Origin: Phragmites australis
Lineage: Eukaryota; Streptophyta; Magnoliopsida; Poales; Poaceae
DNA: 64,000 bases
Assembly: GCF_958298935.1 (NCBI RefSeq)
Contig: NC_084921.1
Coordinates: forward strand, 42,937,001 to 43,001,000
Direction of reading: 5' to 3'
Both the position numbers and the translations under genes were made by a program. The notes under the pieces were generated by a model. That model saw nothing but the letters and a program-made list of their open reading frames with translations, searched no databases and was not told the DNA's origin. Positions 12,088 through 23,985 of the stretch are shown here, in pieces (within the stretch, counting starts at the first letter, position 1; each line of letters starts with the position of its first letter).

Positions 12088-14991
12088 CTAGTTTGCCCTC
12101 ACGTGACCAGTGGAGTAGGTCAAAGCATCCGGTGGACCAACCTGCCTGGTAGGCCTCGTAGCGATCACAGGTGTCGAGGCCTTCTCCTGGGTCTGTTGGG
12201 TCAGTAGTGGAGCACTGGGCAACTGGGACCACGTGATGATGCAGTAGTCTGGTGTGGCCCTAAAGAAGTCCCTCACAAGGTCGAACAGGGGGTCAAGCCT
12301 AAGCTCAGCCTCTTGACTCAGGTATGATGACTGCGATGGTGCCGCCGTCGTCCATGTATAATCACTCGAGGGGCCTACGGATGGATGAATTTATTAGATA
12401 TGGTAAATGTAGAAATGAATTTATTAGTATAAAATGCAATGTTATACATGTATGGTATGCAGGTGCAGCAGTAGATGGCCATGCATGAGTGCTGAAGTAG
12501 GGTGCGAATGGTGGAGGTCCAAACGGTGGACGTGTGAATGATCGAGGTGCAGATGAAGACGTCCCGGCTTCATCACTGTAGTAATCAGCAGGCAAATGAT
12601 TATATTAGATATACTATTAAATATATTAAATCTATTACCTAAGAGGTCTGCGAATGGTGAATATGTCGGCACTGGCCATGCTCTAGGTGTCAGCATTGAT
12701 AAGTATGTAAGTGCACCTAATATATTTTTTGAAATTAATGCATCAGTAACAAAAGAATATCGCTAATTGTCGTGTGTATGAAAAATGCGTACCTGTTTTG
12801 TCCGGCCCTGGAGGTCGTGGTCGAGGTGGCGGTGTGCCGGTCCCGGTGGAGGTCGTGGTCGAGGTGGCGGTGTGCCGGTCCCGGTGGAGGTCGTTGCACA
12901 TCAGACCTCATGGATGACTCTACGTGGACCCCACTCAACCTAGAAGGAGCACTAGCGATGTATGTGGTGGATCGGCATGAAGTAAGCTTCAGGGACTACG
13001 CGGTCTTGTCAAAAACCTTCTTGACAAATCCCGCTACATCCGTCGCACTAAGCTGCATCCCTTGCCTGAGACGCTCCATAGTTCCAGCCGCGCCCTAAGG
13101 ATATCATATATGATATCGGCCTGTTGAAACAAATATAAAATGAGAATTTCAGTTTATAGTGGTTCTTATGGGATTATATGATAAATAAACGAGACGTTAA
13201 TTAAACATAATGCTAATACAACATCCTCGTCCCAATGGCTCAGATAGGCCTCCGTAGTGGAAGCGATGTGCTGCCGAACAGTATCTGAGGTGTAGGTGAT
13301 CTGTGTACGTGTACGCAGGATGTACCACCGTAGTTACTCTTCGAAGCTCGGGTCGGCAAAAAGACGAGGCTCCTTGACGACATCCTCAAGGGCAAGGGCC
13401 TATGTCGAGACGTATGGCACCAAGTGATTTGCCCAGAAGTTACCACCCGATACAAGTCAACCACGTTAGATAGACTATAAATGAGACGAAAGCTATGGAT
13501 TATATATTTGATTTTTGTTACCTGTGAATGTGGCCTAGAACCGTGCAAACATTGATGAGGGGGAACACCTGGAAGCGTTCGAACTGCCTCACCACTTGGT
13601 GGGATGAGTACTCCTTGAGGTAGATGTCGAAGACGAGTGGCTTCTTCATAAGCCAGTAGTTCTCATCGTGGATGTACAACGGAGACATACTGAAAGGCGC
13701 ATGAGCTTGTATCATCAAGTGGCTGTAAGGGGTCCAGACCATGTCCTCTGGACACAGATGGTCGAACTGTGACCTAAAAAGCTCGTACGCGTTGTGGGCC
13801 TACTCGTGCGCCCAGTGCGACTGTGGAGAAAAATAGTAAGAAACTGGAATTAAAACATGTGACAAGTGAAGTAGAGCTATGTTTCATACGGACCCAATGT
13901 CAACACTACAACGAGCCCATGGTGGGCCCGTCCTCTTCGGGTTCCCCGTACCATTCCTCAGGGTACAGAGACTGGTCCACAATGGGTTGGTCGATTGCGA
14001 ACCGCTCGTACGACCACAACTGCAGCAGGAGAGATCACCCAACAAATGTGGGTTGTGGCTCCTTCTTCATGCACGCATCGCATAAGGCCCAATACGTCGC
14101 CGTCAGGATAGTAGAGGCCCAGCTCAACTAGGGTACATCATCGAGCTTCGCATCTGCGACCCCCCTAGCGTACGGAACAAGGGTCCTCAACACCAGGTGG
14201 CCTTGGCCGCTGGTGAACATAAACCAGCCGAACAACCAAAGCAGGTAGGCCTCCAAGTGCCTCGAGACCGAGTACACACCGGCGTCCGGTGGATGTATGC
14301 AGGTTTGAAGTAATGCAAATGATGATGAGTAAAATATCTTTTAAATTGTAAAGTAAATGGGAATGTAAATTGCAAGGTACCTGGAAATGGAGGATCCACT
14401 TCTTCATGGACCCTCGCGAATCCGATAGGAACTCAGGAACGTAGGCGGGTGCGTCATCCGTCTGCTGAAGAGGGGCGAACCACTGGAGCATGACGTTCAT
14501 ACAGTCTGCATCCACATCGATGACTCCAACAATGGCTCTGGCGCAAGGTAAGCCTAAGAGGTAGGCTATGTCCTACAACATCGGAGCCATCTCTCCACAA
14601 GGAAAGTGAAAAGTGTAGGTCTCAAGCCTCCACCGGTCGACCAGTGTAGCAATCAGTGAGCGGTCGAAATAGAATCACCTCGTGGCTGCCTCAGGGTTCT
14701 CTGTTGCTCGGGCCTCCACCAAACGATACAGTGATAGGAGTCCAAATGCTGCCAATCTGTACCATTTGGAATATTAAGTGAATGTAGAGTATGCAATAAA
14801 TAAATAATCAGGTATATACGTAGCTAATTCACGACATACTGATGCTCCCAATGATCGTCAATCGTAAGTAGCTCCTCGGGGCCACGTGGTCAGAAAACTC
14901 CTAACTCCATCTGGTGAACGGCAAACAAAATATCGTGGTGCTCCTTGTCCACTGCAGGGTCAAGAAGCTCGAGGGTCAGTGGGTGTGTCAT
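12088..14991 (-). pseudogene. Plant mobile domain (PMD, 'phosphatase 7 long form-like') pseudogene in the MULE
   Basis: The minus strand shows the PMD signature in order. An N-terminal MTHPLTLELLDPAVD starts at 14991. Next is SLIATLVDRWRLETYTFHF followed by PCGEM and DIAYLLGLP (about 14680-14520). A central block ends near 14400. The block HDENYWLMKKPLVFD with VVRQFERFQVFP (about 13690-13550) follows, and a Pro/Thr-rich tail ends near 12088. PMD proteins (MAIN/MAIL relatives) are known both as host genes and as transposon cargo. The copy is broken: the codon before DIAYLLGLP is TAG where Gln is expected, a TGA replaces the Trp-type codon upstream of FYFDRSL, and several pieces are in different frames (introns or indels). 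It lies just downstream of the transposase on the same strand. Confidence 0.7.
12810..12895. repeat. 38-bp tandem repeat, about 2.3 copies
   Basis: A GC-rich unit starting GGAGGTCGTGG occurs at 12810-12847 and again, identically, at 12848-12885, with a third partial copy. The 38-base period is not a multiple of three, so it shifts frame in any protein crossing it. Confidence 0.9.
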
Positions 14992-15206
14992 ATCTGCATT
15001 AAAACCAAATATAAATAGTCTGTTACATGAACATATACACATAGTTACGTGAACAGTATATAACATACAAGTACACAAAGTTACATGAACATATTACAAC
15101 ATATAGGTACACAATCAAATACAAATGTGAGGTCCAAATACAATGTATATATGTAGGGCGAAAACCTTACAAATATAACATCGAGATACATTAAACACAT
15201 TCACAC

Positions 15207-17814
15207 TTGACCACCGTCATGATCACATCTACACACCAGGTGCATTTTCAGACAATACTTGTATGTGTGACATGTTTCATCGCACTTTCTGCATCGCTTC
15301 ACCCTTGGACCTATCTCAGATTCATCCATATCATTTTGAATCCACCGAGTTTGTCGATGTCCCGATATGTATTTCATCATCTCAAAGTTTGGCACATAGA
15401 TTCGTGAAGGACCTGAATTACTTGTAAACGTATCAACAATATCGTAGCCATAAAGCTCATGGTTCCATATGTTCAATATCTGGCCCTTAATAAAGTAGTG
15501 GGAAACATATTGTCTAGGTAGCTTATAATGCTCCCCACATGTAGCTATGACGTGTGTACATAGTTTGTGTAAAAATTATGGTTTCTGGCACGTACAGATG
15601 CATGTTTCAATCCTGACGATCACGTCTGCCACCCCTACAACCCTTATCATGGTACAAGACACTGAACATGTGCTCCGCAGCTCCCTCGTTATTGGCGCGG
15701 TGCATATAAGCTTCCTTTGTAACCTTCTCCATATACTCACATAGCATCGATCCATACAACATACGATTATCTACTATTGCCTTTAAAGTAGCTGCATAGC
15801 GATCAAGGAAATATCTGCAAGTTTCATACACAATACCTTCAATAATTCCAACAAGTGAGAGGGACCTCATACCCCGCATAACCTAGTTGTAGATCTCAAT
15901 AAGATTAGTTGTCATTATCCCATACCTTGCCCCTCCAGTGTCATACATCAATACCCATTTCTCTCTTAGCTCATTTTGTATCCACTGCGAAAAGTTCCTA
16001 ACAGCTGATCCTGACCTCCTTACTATCTGGGGAGTATCTGTTGGGATGGGTTCAAGAGCAACCAGGTCATCTCCTGTGTCTGCTAGCTCAATTGTCTACT
16101 TCGTGGTTAGTTCGTCTAGTCTTGTCCGTAATGCGTTGAACTTTCTCTAGTGGTTTTGGCAACACAATTTCTTGAAAAGATTAATCAAATCCTTGTTTTT
16201 GAATTATCTGTAAAAGTTTGCACCCATATGTCTCATGCACCACATGCTCTTCAAGTCGGGCCACTTTGCCCTTACACACCATCGAACACTATCGTATTGC
16301 ATATCCAGCAAAGCCTGCAACATCCCTACATGTCTATCATTAATCAAACATACATGAGGTTGGTCCATAATAATAGCATGCTTGACCCATTCAAGTAACT
16401 AATACCAGCTCTCCCCGTTCTCTCTCTCCACGAAGGTAAATCCTAGTGGTATGACTTGGTTGTTCCCGTCTACCTCAATTGTAGACAATGTCTGTCCTTT
16501 ATACTTCATAGTGATGAATGTCTCATCCAAGTAAATAATGGGTCAACAATGCCTAAATGCCTTGATGATTGCCGCAAATGCAAAGAAAACACGTTACAAT
16601 ACTCGCTTCTCCCTGTACTTCACATCAGTCAAGGGGTAATGCTTGATGTCAAAGTAACGTTTAGGATTTCTCGCACATATTGTGGCTAGTTGATATGGTA
16701 AGTTGTCATATGAATCTTCGTATGTCCTAAACCTCATCTCAACAGCCTTCTGTTTCACCCTCCAAGCATTGGCGTAGTTTATTGTATACTAGAATGTTTC
16801 CTCAATAGCACAGATTATTGATCGTGGCTCATACTTTAGGTTGTTCACAATCTCTCCGTACATAACATTAGCAACAAAAGCAGATGACAGGTTTCAATAG
16901 GAGAACTCTATTTTCTCAATATGACAATTATGCTCCCTAACTATTGAGCACTTCCAGTAGTCAACCAACTTCCCCCTGAATGCGTTCACCCGTCACGGAT
17001 AATTAGGCACTTAACACTTGACGTCGTACTCCCTTTGCTCGACTTCGCAACCTTGAACTACCTCCGAAGAGACAATGATCAGAATTTCACTGCATCAATA
17101 AGAGCCTCCTTACTAGGGTACATAGTACCTTGAGACACCTCATTCTCATGATATTTTCAAGGTGTCTGATGACCCTCACTCACCACTAGCTTTAAAAATT
17201 CCTGATTCCTCCACTCTACAGGAAAAAGAGCATTTCCCTCCTTGTCGAATGAAACCTTATATGCAATGGCTTCCTCCAGCTCTTAATCCTCCATCTCCGT
17301 CTCTTCAATTATGCTAGGGATGTGCTACCACTCATCGGCTACACCACTTTGTTGCATCTCCCGCACATCCCCAACGTCTTGCTCGTCCCCAACAGTTGTC
17401 GGGTCTGCTTTATCTACCACTGCCTGACTTGTTCCTGTTACTGCTTCCACAACGTTATCTCTATTAGATACTTCTGGTACACCTCAGCAACACAAGAGAG
17501 AGACCACGTTCATATGATATATCTACGTACTGCCTCCAAGTAGATGTTGGATTAATCGGGACAAGCTCCCCGAAGTACCCCTGAGTAGCACGGTTTAACA
17601 CAGCTCTCAATTTAAGCTCATGTTGCTGGGGATCCAGTTGAAAATGGCGTCTCAGCCACTTGTACATGCCCACTATAGTCCTCTCATTCGCTCTACTAAG
17701 TCCTTTGACGACATACTGAAATCTAGAGAGATCTACACTGCTAGGACCATAACCAATCTGATCTTCACCATAATATATATGGAAATATAATTTAACGGAC
17801 ATCCCTGGAAACAT
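15207..17814 (-). pseudogene. MULE (MuDR-type) transposase pseudogene
   Basis: Reading the minus strand from an ATG at 17814 gives a near full-length Mutator transposase. It has an N-terminal FQYVVKGLSRANE region, then NAWRVKQKAVEMRF. The catalytic core has the first Asp in YLDETFITMKY (about 16510) and the second in CLINDRHVGM (about 16330). KWVLMYDTGGARYG and NRMLYGSM follow. A SWIM zinc finger (CTCQ...LCTHVIAT, about 15590-15540) and a zinc-knuckle-like CRKCDETCHTYKYC tail (about 15270) close it. From 15841 to 16980 the frame is collinear but interrupted by stops at 15883, 16096, 16147, 16204, 16399, 16543, 16594, 16789 and 16894; further stops and one frameshift lie near 16993-17090. Most stops sit where Trp, Gln or Arg is expected. 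No functional protein can be made. Confidence 0.85.
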
Positions 17815-18427
17815 CCAAAAATATTTCCAATCTTAATATCGAAAAACTATACTTCTGATTATCGAAACTCTAACAAAATTACTGGCACCGATAATCACTT
17901 AACAATACATTTAGTTCACTACAATCAATATTGCTCATAAGCAAACTAACCAATTTAAACTAATTAACCATTTATCTACTTAATAAAATTTTTAATTATC
18001 TATAATTATTACCTACATCATTATTCTGCAAAATCTAGATAATCAAAACTATCGTACTCTAAATACTACTATATATCTGATGGTTATCCTACCATATTGA
18101 AATTGACCTTTACAGTATACTACAAAAGACAGAAAAGTATCATTTTCTTATTACCTTTCTAAATCCTAGGTCTCATATAATGTAACTATTGTTATGTCAC
18201 TAAACCCTAGATCAAGTGTTACTTTAATTACTAATAAAAACATAAGTCTAGAAAATTACCGGAAACTAAGATTCAAAATCCGTATATCAAAAACAGTAGG
18301 TCTTCGTCGCGCTGCCTCCCTCTCCTCTCCTCCCCTCTTTTTTTTCTAGATTTAAATGAATATTTTGTCTGATTTTCAGCCTTTTATAGCGTGAGGGCAG
18401 TGGTAGGGGGCGAATGAGGAGGGCTAA

Positions 18428-18586
18428 CCGCCCCTTGAGAGGGCGGCAAAGGAGCTACCCACCCTCTCAGTGGGCGATAAGAGATGGTACGGCCGACGTA
18501 CGTGGGGGTGAGACCTACTCACCCTCTTAGAGGGTGGGAAGGAGCGTTGTGCTCGAGGTGAGCCCTACCCACCCTCTGAGAGGGTG
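18428..18586. repeat. MULE right subterminal palindrome array (four copies)
   Basis: Four near-palindromes of the form ACCCTCTnAGAGGGT lie at about 18428-18446, 18457-18475, 18521-18535 and 18571-18585. Each is followed by a GGTAAG/GGGAAG/GCAAAG-like word. Centre-to-centre spacing is about 30-60 bases. Each could form a short hairpin or bind a dimeric protein. Confidence 0.6.
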
Positions 18587-18743
18587 GTAAGGGGTGGCAC
18601 TACTACCACCATGATATCCTTACTGCTCTCTGAAAGTTTTTTTAAGTATTTTTATTTTAGTCCTTTTAGAGTGCGGTAAGCACCTATTATATAAATATTA
18701 TCATCAGAGATCTATTTATTTAAATATTAATAAAAAAAAACTC

Positions 18744-19489
18744 GAAAACAGCCCTCGTGCATAGGTTCTGTATGGGCCATGCGGTTGGCCTGCAACTTAT
18801 GGACCGTGTGGGCTCGACATGACGCGTGTTCCGTTAAATTTTTTTAGAGTCGCATAGTTCATTACATGATACAACAGAGTATACAAGGCCCCATTTACAC
18901 TCACATGTCTCATCTTCCAAGACACTACAAGGCCCCGACAAAAATCAAGTGTACTATATATCTAATGGTGTGTATGGATCCCCTAGTCGGCTGCTCGTCT
19001 GGTCTGGCCTGTCAAGAAATCAGCTTGGTATTTGCGTTTGGTTTCCTTGCTAGTTGTCTCGGTGCCTGTGATTTTCAGTTTTTTCTTCGCCAGCTTGAAC
19101 ATCTACCTCGGCCATCTGTCGCCGAGATGGCTAGCCTCGCTCAGTAAGGCGAGGTGAGAGAGCGAACCAAACACGCCATGTTACTCATACCCCAAGGGCC
19201 AAAGGGCCAACAAATACTAGGATTGAGTGATTATAGGCATGTTTGGTTGTTCACCTGGCCGGAGCTGTCTAGCCAGTCAGCAGCTCTAGGCGTCCGAACG
19301 GACGCCTGTGGCTAGATGAGTAGCTTGGCGTCGGAGCTACTGCTGTAACAAAAATAATTATATTAGGTTATAATTGTGAATTTAATGATTAATAATAATA
19401 TAATCAATGAGACTAATATGTTTGTTAAGTATATATTTTAATAGATCTCATGGATGTAATATATAAAGAAGTCATCGTAGCCGGGACAA
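18744..19489. other. Intergenic DNA with GTTTGGTT-type MITE debris
   Basis: Words such as GCGTTTGGTTTCC (about 19036) and GAACCAAACACGCC (about 19165) face each other, then GCATGTTTGGTTG occurs at about 19237. These are common ends of small grass MITEs. Exact boundaries are unclear and no gene is seen. Confidence 0.35.
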
Positions 19490-20390
19490 AGTTTTGTTGA
19501 ATTGGAGAAGTCACAGGAAATTTGTACTCACCGAATGGTCCGGTGCTTGAAGAATTGTACGCACCAGAGCTTTGTGTCCAGAGGCAGCTTTACCTCACCG
19601 GATGATTCGTGTCAAATGAGCAGAAACAGCGGAGCATTGTTGACAAAGGGGAGAATACAGATGGCTTCACTGTATGATCCGGTGATCACCGGAGGATCAC
19701 GTTGGACTAATTCTTGCAGAGAAGAATCCAAACACAGAAGAACGAAGATCAACCACCAGAAGGTCTGGTGCTTGTGTTGTATACACCAGATGCTTTACAC
19801 CAGAGTATTTCCTATAGAAGCGTTTTCAATAGTTGAAGATCGAAAAAATACCTCACCGGATGGTCCAGCGATAGATGTTGTGTACATCAGAGGTTTACAT
19901 CGAAGTAATTTACATAGAGAGGCTGCAGAGACTCGGATGACTCAAATGTACTCACCATATAGTTCGGTGATGGAGATAATATATACACTAGAGTGTCCGG
20001 TGTTCAGGATAACTTTGAGTGAAATCCAACGGCTAGTTTCTGATGTTGTACTCACTAGATGATTCGGTGTTAGTACTACTGTTATCACTGGATCATCCAA
20101 TGTTAACAGCTTTTCTGAGTCGTTGGGTTAATGCTTTTATTCTGAGTTTGTTCTACCTTTACGCATTTATCTTCCTAAAGTAGTTTGCTATAATTGGCTA
20201 TATATTGTAAAATTCTTTTGAGCGGTAGAGTAGACACACTAGATAAATCTAAGTACATTTAGATAGAATTTGATATAGGTTTATCTTGTAAAATTTTTAA
20301 AGCCAATTAAACTTTAAGTGTCCTAATTCATCCTCTAAACAAGCTCTAAGTAGCAATGGTACTAGTGGAAGTTAGCCTACAAATTATAAA
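19490..20390 (+). mobile_element. LTR retrotransposon LTR remnant
   Basis: Multiple diverged TCACCGGATGATCCGGTG-like palindromes (for example about 19525, 19598, 19675, 19857, 19965, 20050) alternate with TGTACTCACC and CACCAGAG words. A tail resembling the end of a grass LTR follows (CCTAATTCATCCTCTAAAC, about 20320-20340). Similar CCGGA/TCCGG motifs occur in the solo LTR at 45.8-48.2 kb. No TG start, TSD or internal genes could be fixed, so this is a partial copy. Confidence 0.5.
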
Positions 20391-23300
20391 ATAGGAGTGA
20401 ATCTATATTGTAGAATAGAAATAATTCTTGAATAAGTTACCCCGGCGGTAAAACTACTTTGTCAGCAGTTAGCACTTTACCATCTCCATCTCTCACGATC
20501 AACACCGCAAATAATAGACGCAAACACAAGTAGATATAGATATAAGGAGAAACTCTATTTCTTATCATTTCAATATAACCATCAATACAATCTCTCTTCT
20601 CTCCTCGTATATACGACACATCTAGGATATGGTTCTTGGAGTCTGAGTTTCCGCAGAAACCCACAAGTATCCTTCGCTGATACGGTTTCGTAACAACCTC
20701 TGCCTCCCCTTAACGTCTTTTTGGAGCATAAAGGGTTGGCCAGAGACTTTAGTAGTTATCCTAACTCTTAAGACCATGGTCGATTTAAAAATTGCCTCAA
20801 GCAAAAGTATAAGTGCTCCTACAATATATCTTTCTTATGCCTCAAACAAAATTTAAAAGTGCTCCTACAATATACCTAATCAACTTAAAAGCACTGTTAA
20901 CTTATCATGCCGCTGATTTTGCTTATAATATAATACCCGTTCCTTTAATCGTAATATCTGTTAAATCATTACTGAACTTTTTTCCTATTGCCACCAGGCA
21001 CCGAGCCACTGAATCTTGGGAAAAGGGACTCACGATGATTTCTATATCCAAAAGTAAACCGAGAAGGCTTAAAAAAATAAAAAGAACACTAGTAGAGATG
21101 CTCAACTTAGATATTAACAAAGTCGCTATAGGCTTCGTTGTTAATAGATACATAGCTTACCATTAAAAAAAATTATTTTAGTAAGACACATAAAGAGTAA
21201 ATTTAAAATTTAATCCCTCACATCTAACCACCTAAGCAAGACTTGATTCTCAAATCTAACCACCTAAGCAAGACTTGATTCTCAACACTTCAATTCTATT
21301 GATCCTACACACATACATAGTTTTTTTTTATATATAAAATGCATACATAATCGTCCCATCCCCAAGTAGAGCTCGGTCGTTAGTCGACAAGCCTTGTCGT
21401 ATCAATGCCGTCGTCCTACTTCGTCGAATTGTTTAAGCACGGTGCTTGTTTCATCAGCAACGTTTGGTGGCGATACGTCGGACGAGCTCATCCGAAGGAA
21501 CAGAGAAGGAGCTCCGATCCTTGTGTGCTGGCGGTGTTATCCGATCGAAGCCAACACCATCGACCCTACTACTCAAGTCCCACTGGCCATTGCTGTTTCG
21601 AATGCCAAAATCGCTTTCGTTTCTATGCCTTTTTTTTTTCTCTTTCTTTCATGACTATACGTTCATGCACAGAACTTCGGTTTGATCATTTGTCTACCTT
21701 CAGAACAGCGGCCTTGCGGCGGGGTAGGAATGCATGGTTTAATTGTCGGAACGTTACTTGTCTCCCTGCTTATTTTTGTCATGGAGCTAGGACGCTTTAT
21801 TCGTTGTCCATGCAAGAACATATCTTATTCTGACTATACCTGGCACGGCATGTACTGGCCTTGCAATTGGCAATCATTGTTTAGTTGCTAATTAGAATGG
21901 TCCCATTCTGAACAAGTTGTACTATAGCATGGGATTCTGTAATCGAAACCGTGTCTTTGTATGCGCCTACTATGCATCTCGCCCATAGCATGCCCAAGAG
22001 AAACCACGGTGTGTCTCCACTCCGTAGGCACAGATTATCGGTCCAAATATCTCCCAACGCAATCAGTTCGTGGCATTGCGCAGGGGTCCCCTACGGCGAT
22101 ACCAGTTATCACAGACCTTCCGATGGAACAAACGAGCAATCGTGAAATCACCAAGAACAATAGCGAGAGAGGGAGATAGCTCCGAAACGAGCAGAGCTGT
22201 CCGGGTTCTTCCTTCGTTCGGATTCAGTTCATTACGCCATCCCTGTCCTCCTCTCCAGTCCGTGCTCTCCTTTTACATCCCTTACACGCCCGTGGGCCGC
22301 AACGTACACACCCATCCTTTCCGCAGCCTGGACGACCCACGCAATCACTCCGCTCCCTCACGCGTCAGCCGTGTCTCTGCTGCTCCCGTGGTATTGTGGG
22401 ATGATGACCAGTTCGTCACACGCAACGGTTGATATTTATCTGAAAAAATAACGTGCGTGTGATCAGATTCTTCAATAATAAGAAAGATGTGTCTATCAGA
22501 AAGGATCTCGATCGTCAGGCAAGCCGGCCGCCACATATATATTACTACTGTCTACTAGATAGCAATATAATGAAGGTTAGTGAGTCACTGAAAAATTGAG
22601 TATGACACGCAACCGTCGATCTAAATCCTGGATCGCAATGATGTATAATATATTGTAATTGCCAAGGATGCACGAGAGGTCTTGATCGGTCGTTGGGCAT
22701 AGGGATGTGTACATCAGGTGATGAGCGAAATGTATTATTGATGTTCACATCAGGTGGTGAGCAAAATTGACCTGCACCGTTGGAAAGTAATGTCGATTAT
22801 ACAGACATCTTTCTACTACCTAATAATGCAAAACTGATTATGCATATCCACCCAATAATGCACTTGATGCACCCATAATAATAAAAAAATGATGCAGTGA
22901 TGAACAGAAGAGACGAGCACTCTCCATCCTCGCGGAGTAAATTTGACGTGTTCATACCAAATCTGAGAATGCGCCCGCACAGCAGCTCTTCTCTGGCAAA
23001 ATTTCTCGCGTCAGGCGTGCGTGGCCATCAAGCTGGAGCAAACTCATTCCCCTCTGAATCAGATCGGCCTCCAGATCGAGCACTGGTGCGTGCTCCAGCA
23101 GCATGGATCTCCTCTTCTACGGGTACACAAATATACAGTAGTCACACACACGACGCGTCGACGTCGATCATGATCCGTTGCCGATGTGCGTACGCCCGCA
23201 GCCGAGGAGATGCCGCGCGCCGCGGATATGCGGGGCGCGAAGCGTATCTGCGCGACGTTCCGGCCCCGCTCGGCGGCGCGGCGGTGAACGCAGCGCGGAG

Positions 23301-23870
23301 GCTAGGCGGGCTATGAGGCTATCGTGGACAGAGCGGAGGCGGGGACCCGGCGTGGAATTATTGGAGTCCCGGGGCACGGGGAACGAGGCCGCCAGTGGTG
23401 GTTGCTGGATGGCCTGCGGCCTGGACTCTGCTGCATTCGGTGTGTGCACTTCTGTTGCCCAGAACAGCCCTCAAGTCCCAAGTACAAGAACGTACTAGTT
23501 TTTTTCTGTTTCGTTTTTCTTTCTTGCTTGGATGACCTGACATTGTGTCTAGGAATGGAATGCCACAGTTTGTTTGGTTACATGCTGCAAGTCTGTGGCT
23601 CTACCCACCACGAATCATGAACTTAGAAAACAGAACAACGTTGCTCTGGTTCAGCTGTTCCGTTCCTGTTGAACCAGTGTCGAGCGTTACAAACAGCTCC
23701 ATGTCGAGCGTATAGAATCCGGCTAGGTGCCTGACGTGGATCCGTGCTGTTCCCGTGTAACAGCCAACAGCCAGGCCCCACTCGCCCCTCATCCACAATT
23801 CCACACCCTCGTGGTCCGTGGACCCACAGCGCCGTACCTTCCAGCCCACCACTGCCCGTTCGCCACGTCC
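20391..23870. other. Intergenic region, no recognised gene
   Basis: Several short ORFs occur (20813-21166, 21405-21833, 22070-22432, 22897-23316) but none shows a domain, conserved splice frame or start context that I can support. A perfect 32-bp tandem duplication lies at 21222-21285. From about 22900 the DNA becomes GC-rich towards the next gene and probably includes its upstream region. Confidence 0.35.
21222..21285. repeat. Perfect 32-bp tandem duplication
   Basis: The unit starting ATCTAACCACCTAAGCAAGA is present at 21222-21253 and again, identically, at 21254-21285. Confidence 0.95.
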
Positions 23871-23884
23871 CCAACGCTCCCGGT

Positions 23885-23893
23885 TATATATAA
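23885..23893 (+). promoter_or_regulatory. TATA box of the DUF506 gene
   Basis: TATATATAA sits in otherwise GC-rich DNA 93 bases before the ATG at 23986. The position and isolation suit a core promoter with a short 5' UTR. Confidence 0.65.
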
Positions 23894-23985
23894 CCTCCCT
23901 CTCCCCGGGTCGACGAGCACAAAAAGCAAGCGAAGCCTGTGGCAGTAGGGCAGCCACAAAAAAAAACCAAATCACAACACACACC

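Larger units (their letters stand above)
8535..18743 (-). mobile_element. Degenerate Mutator-like element (MULE), about 10.2 kb, with three gene modules
   Basis: The two ends are inverted copies. Left (8535 onward) has TTAATATTTAAA, AATATTTATA and the CACCCTCTCAGTGGGCGGGTAGG block; the reverse complement of 18743-18390 repeats them in the same order. The outermost match is GAG at 8535-8537 against CTC at 18741-18743. The flanks GAAAAAACAG (left) and GAAAACAG (right) could be a target duplication that slipped in its A run. On the minus strand, in order, lie a MULE transposase pseudogene, a plant-mobile-domain pseudogene and a charged coiled-coil ORF remnant. Long TIRs, MuDR-type transposase and size fit an autonomous Mutator-superfamily element that is now dead. 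Confidence 0.75.
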
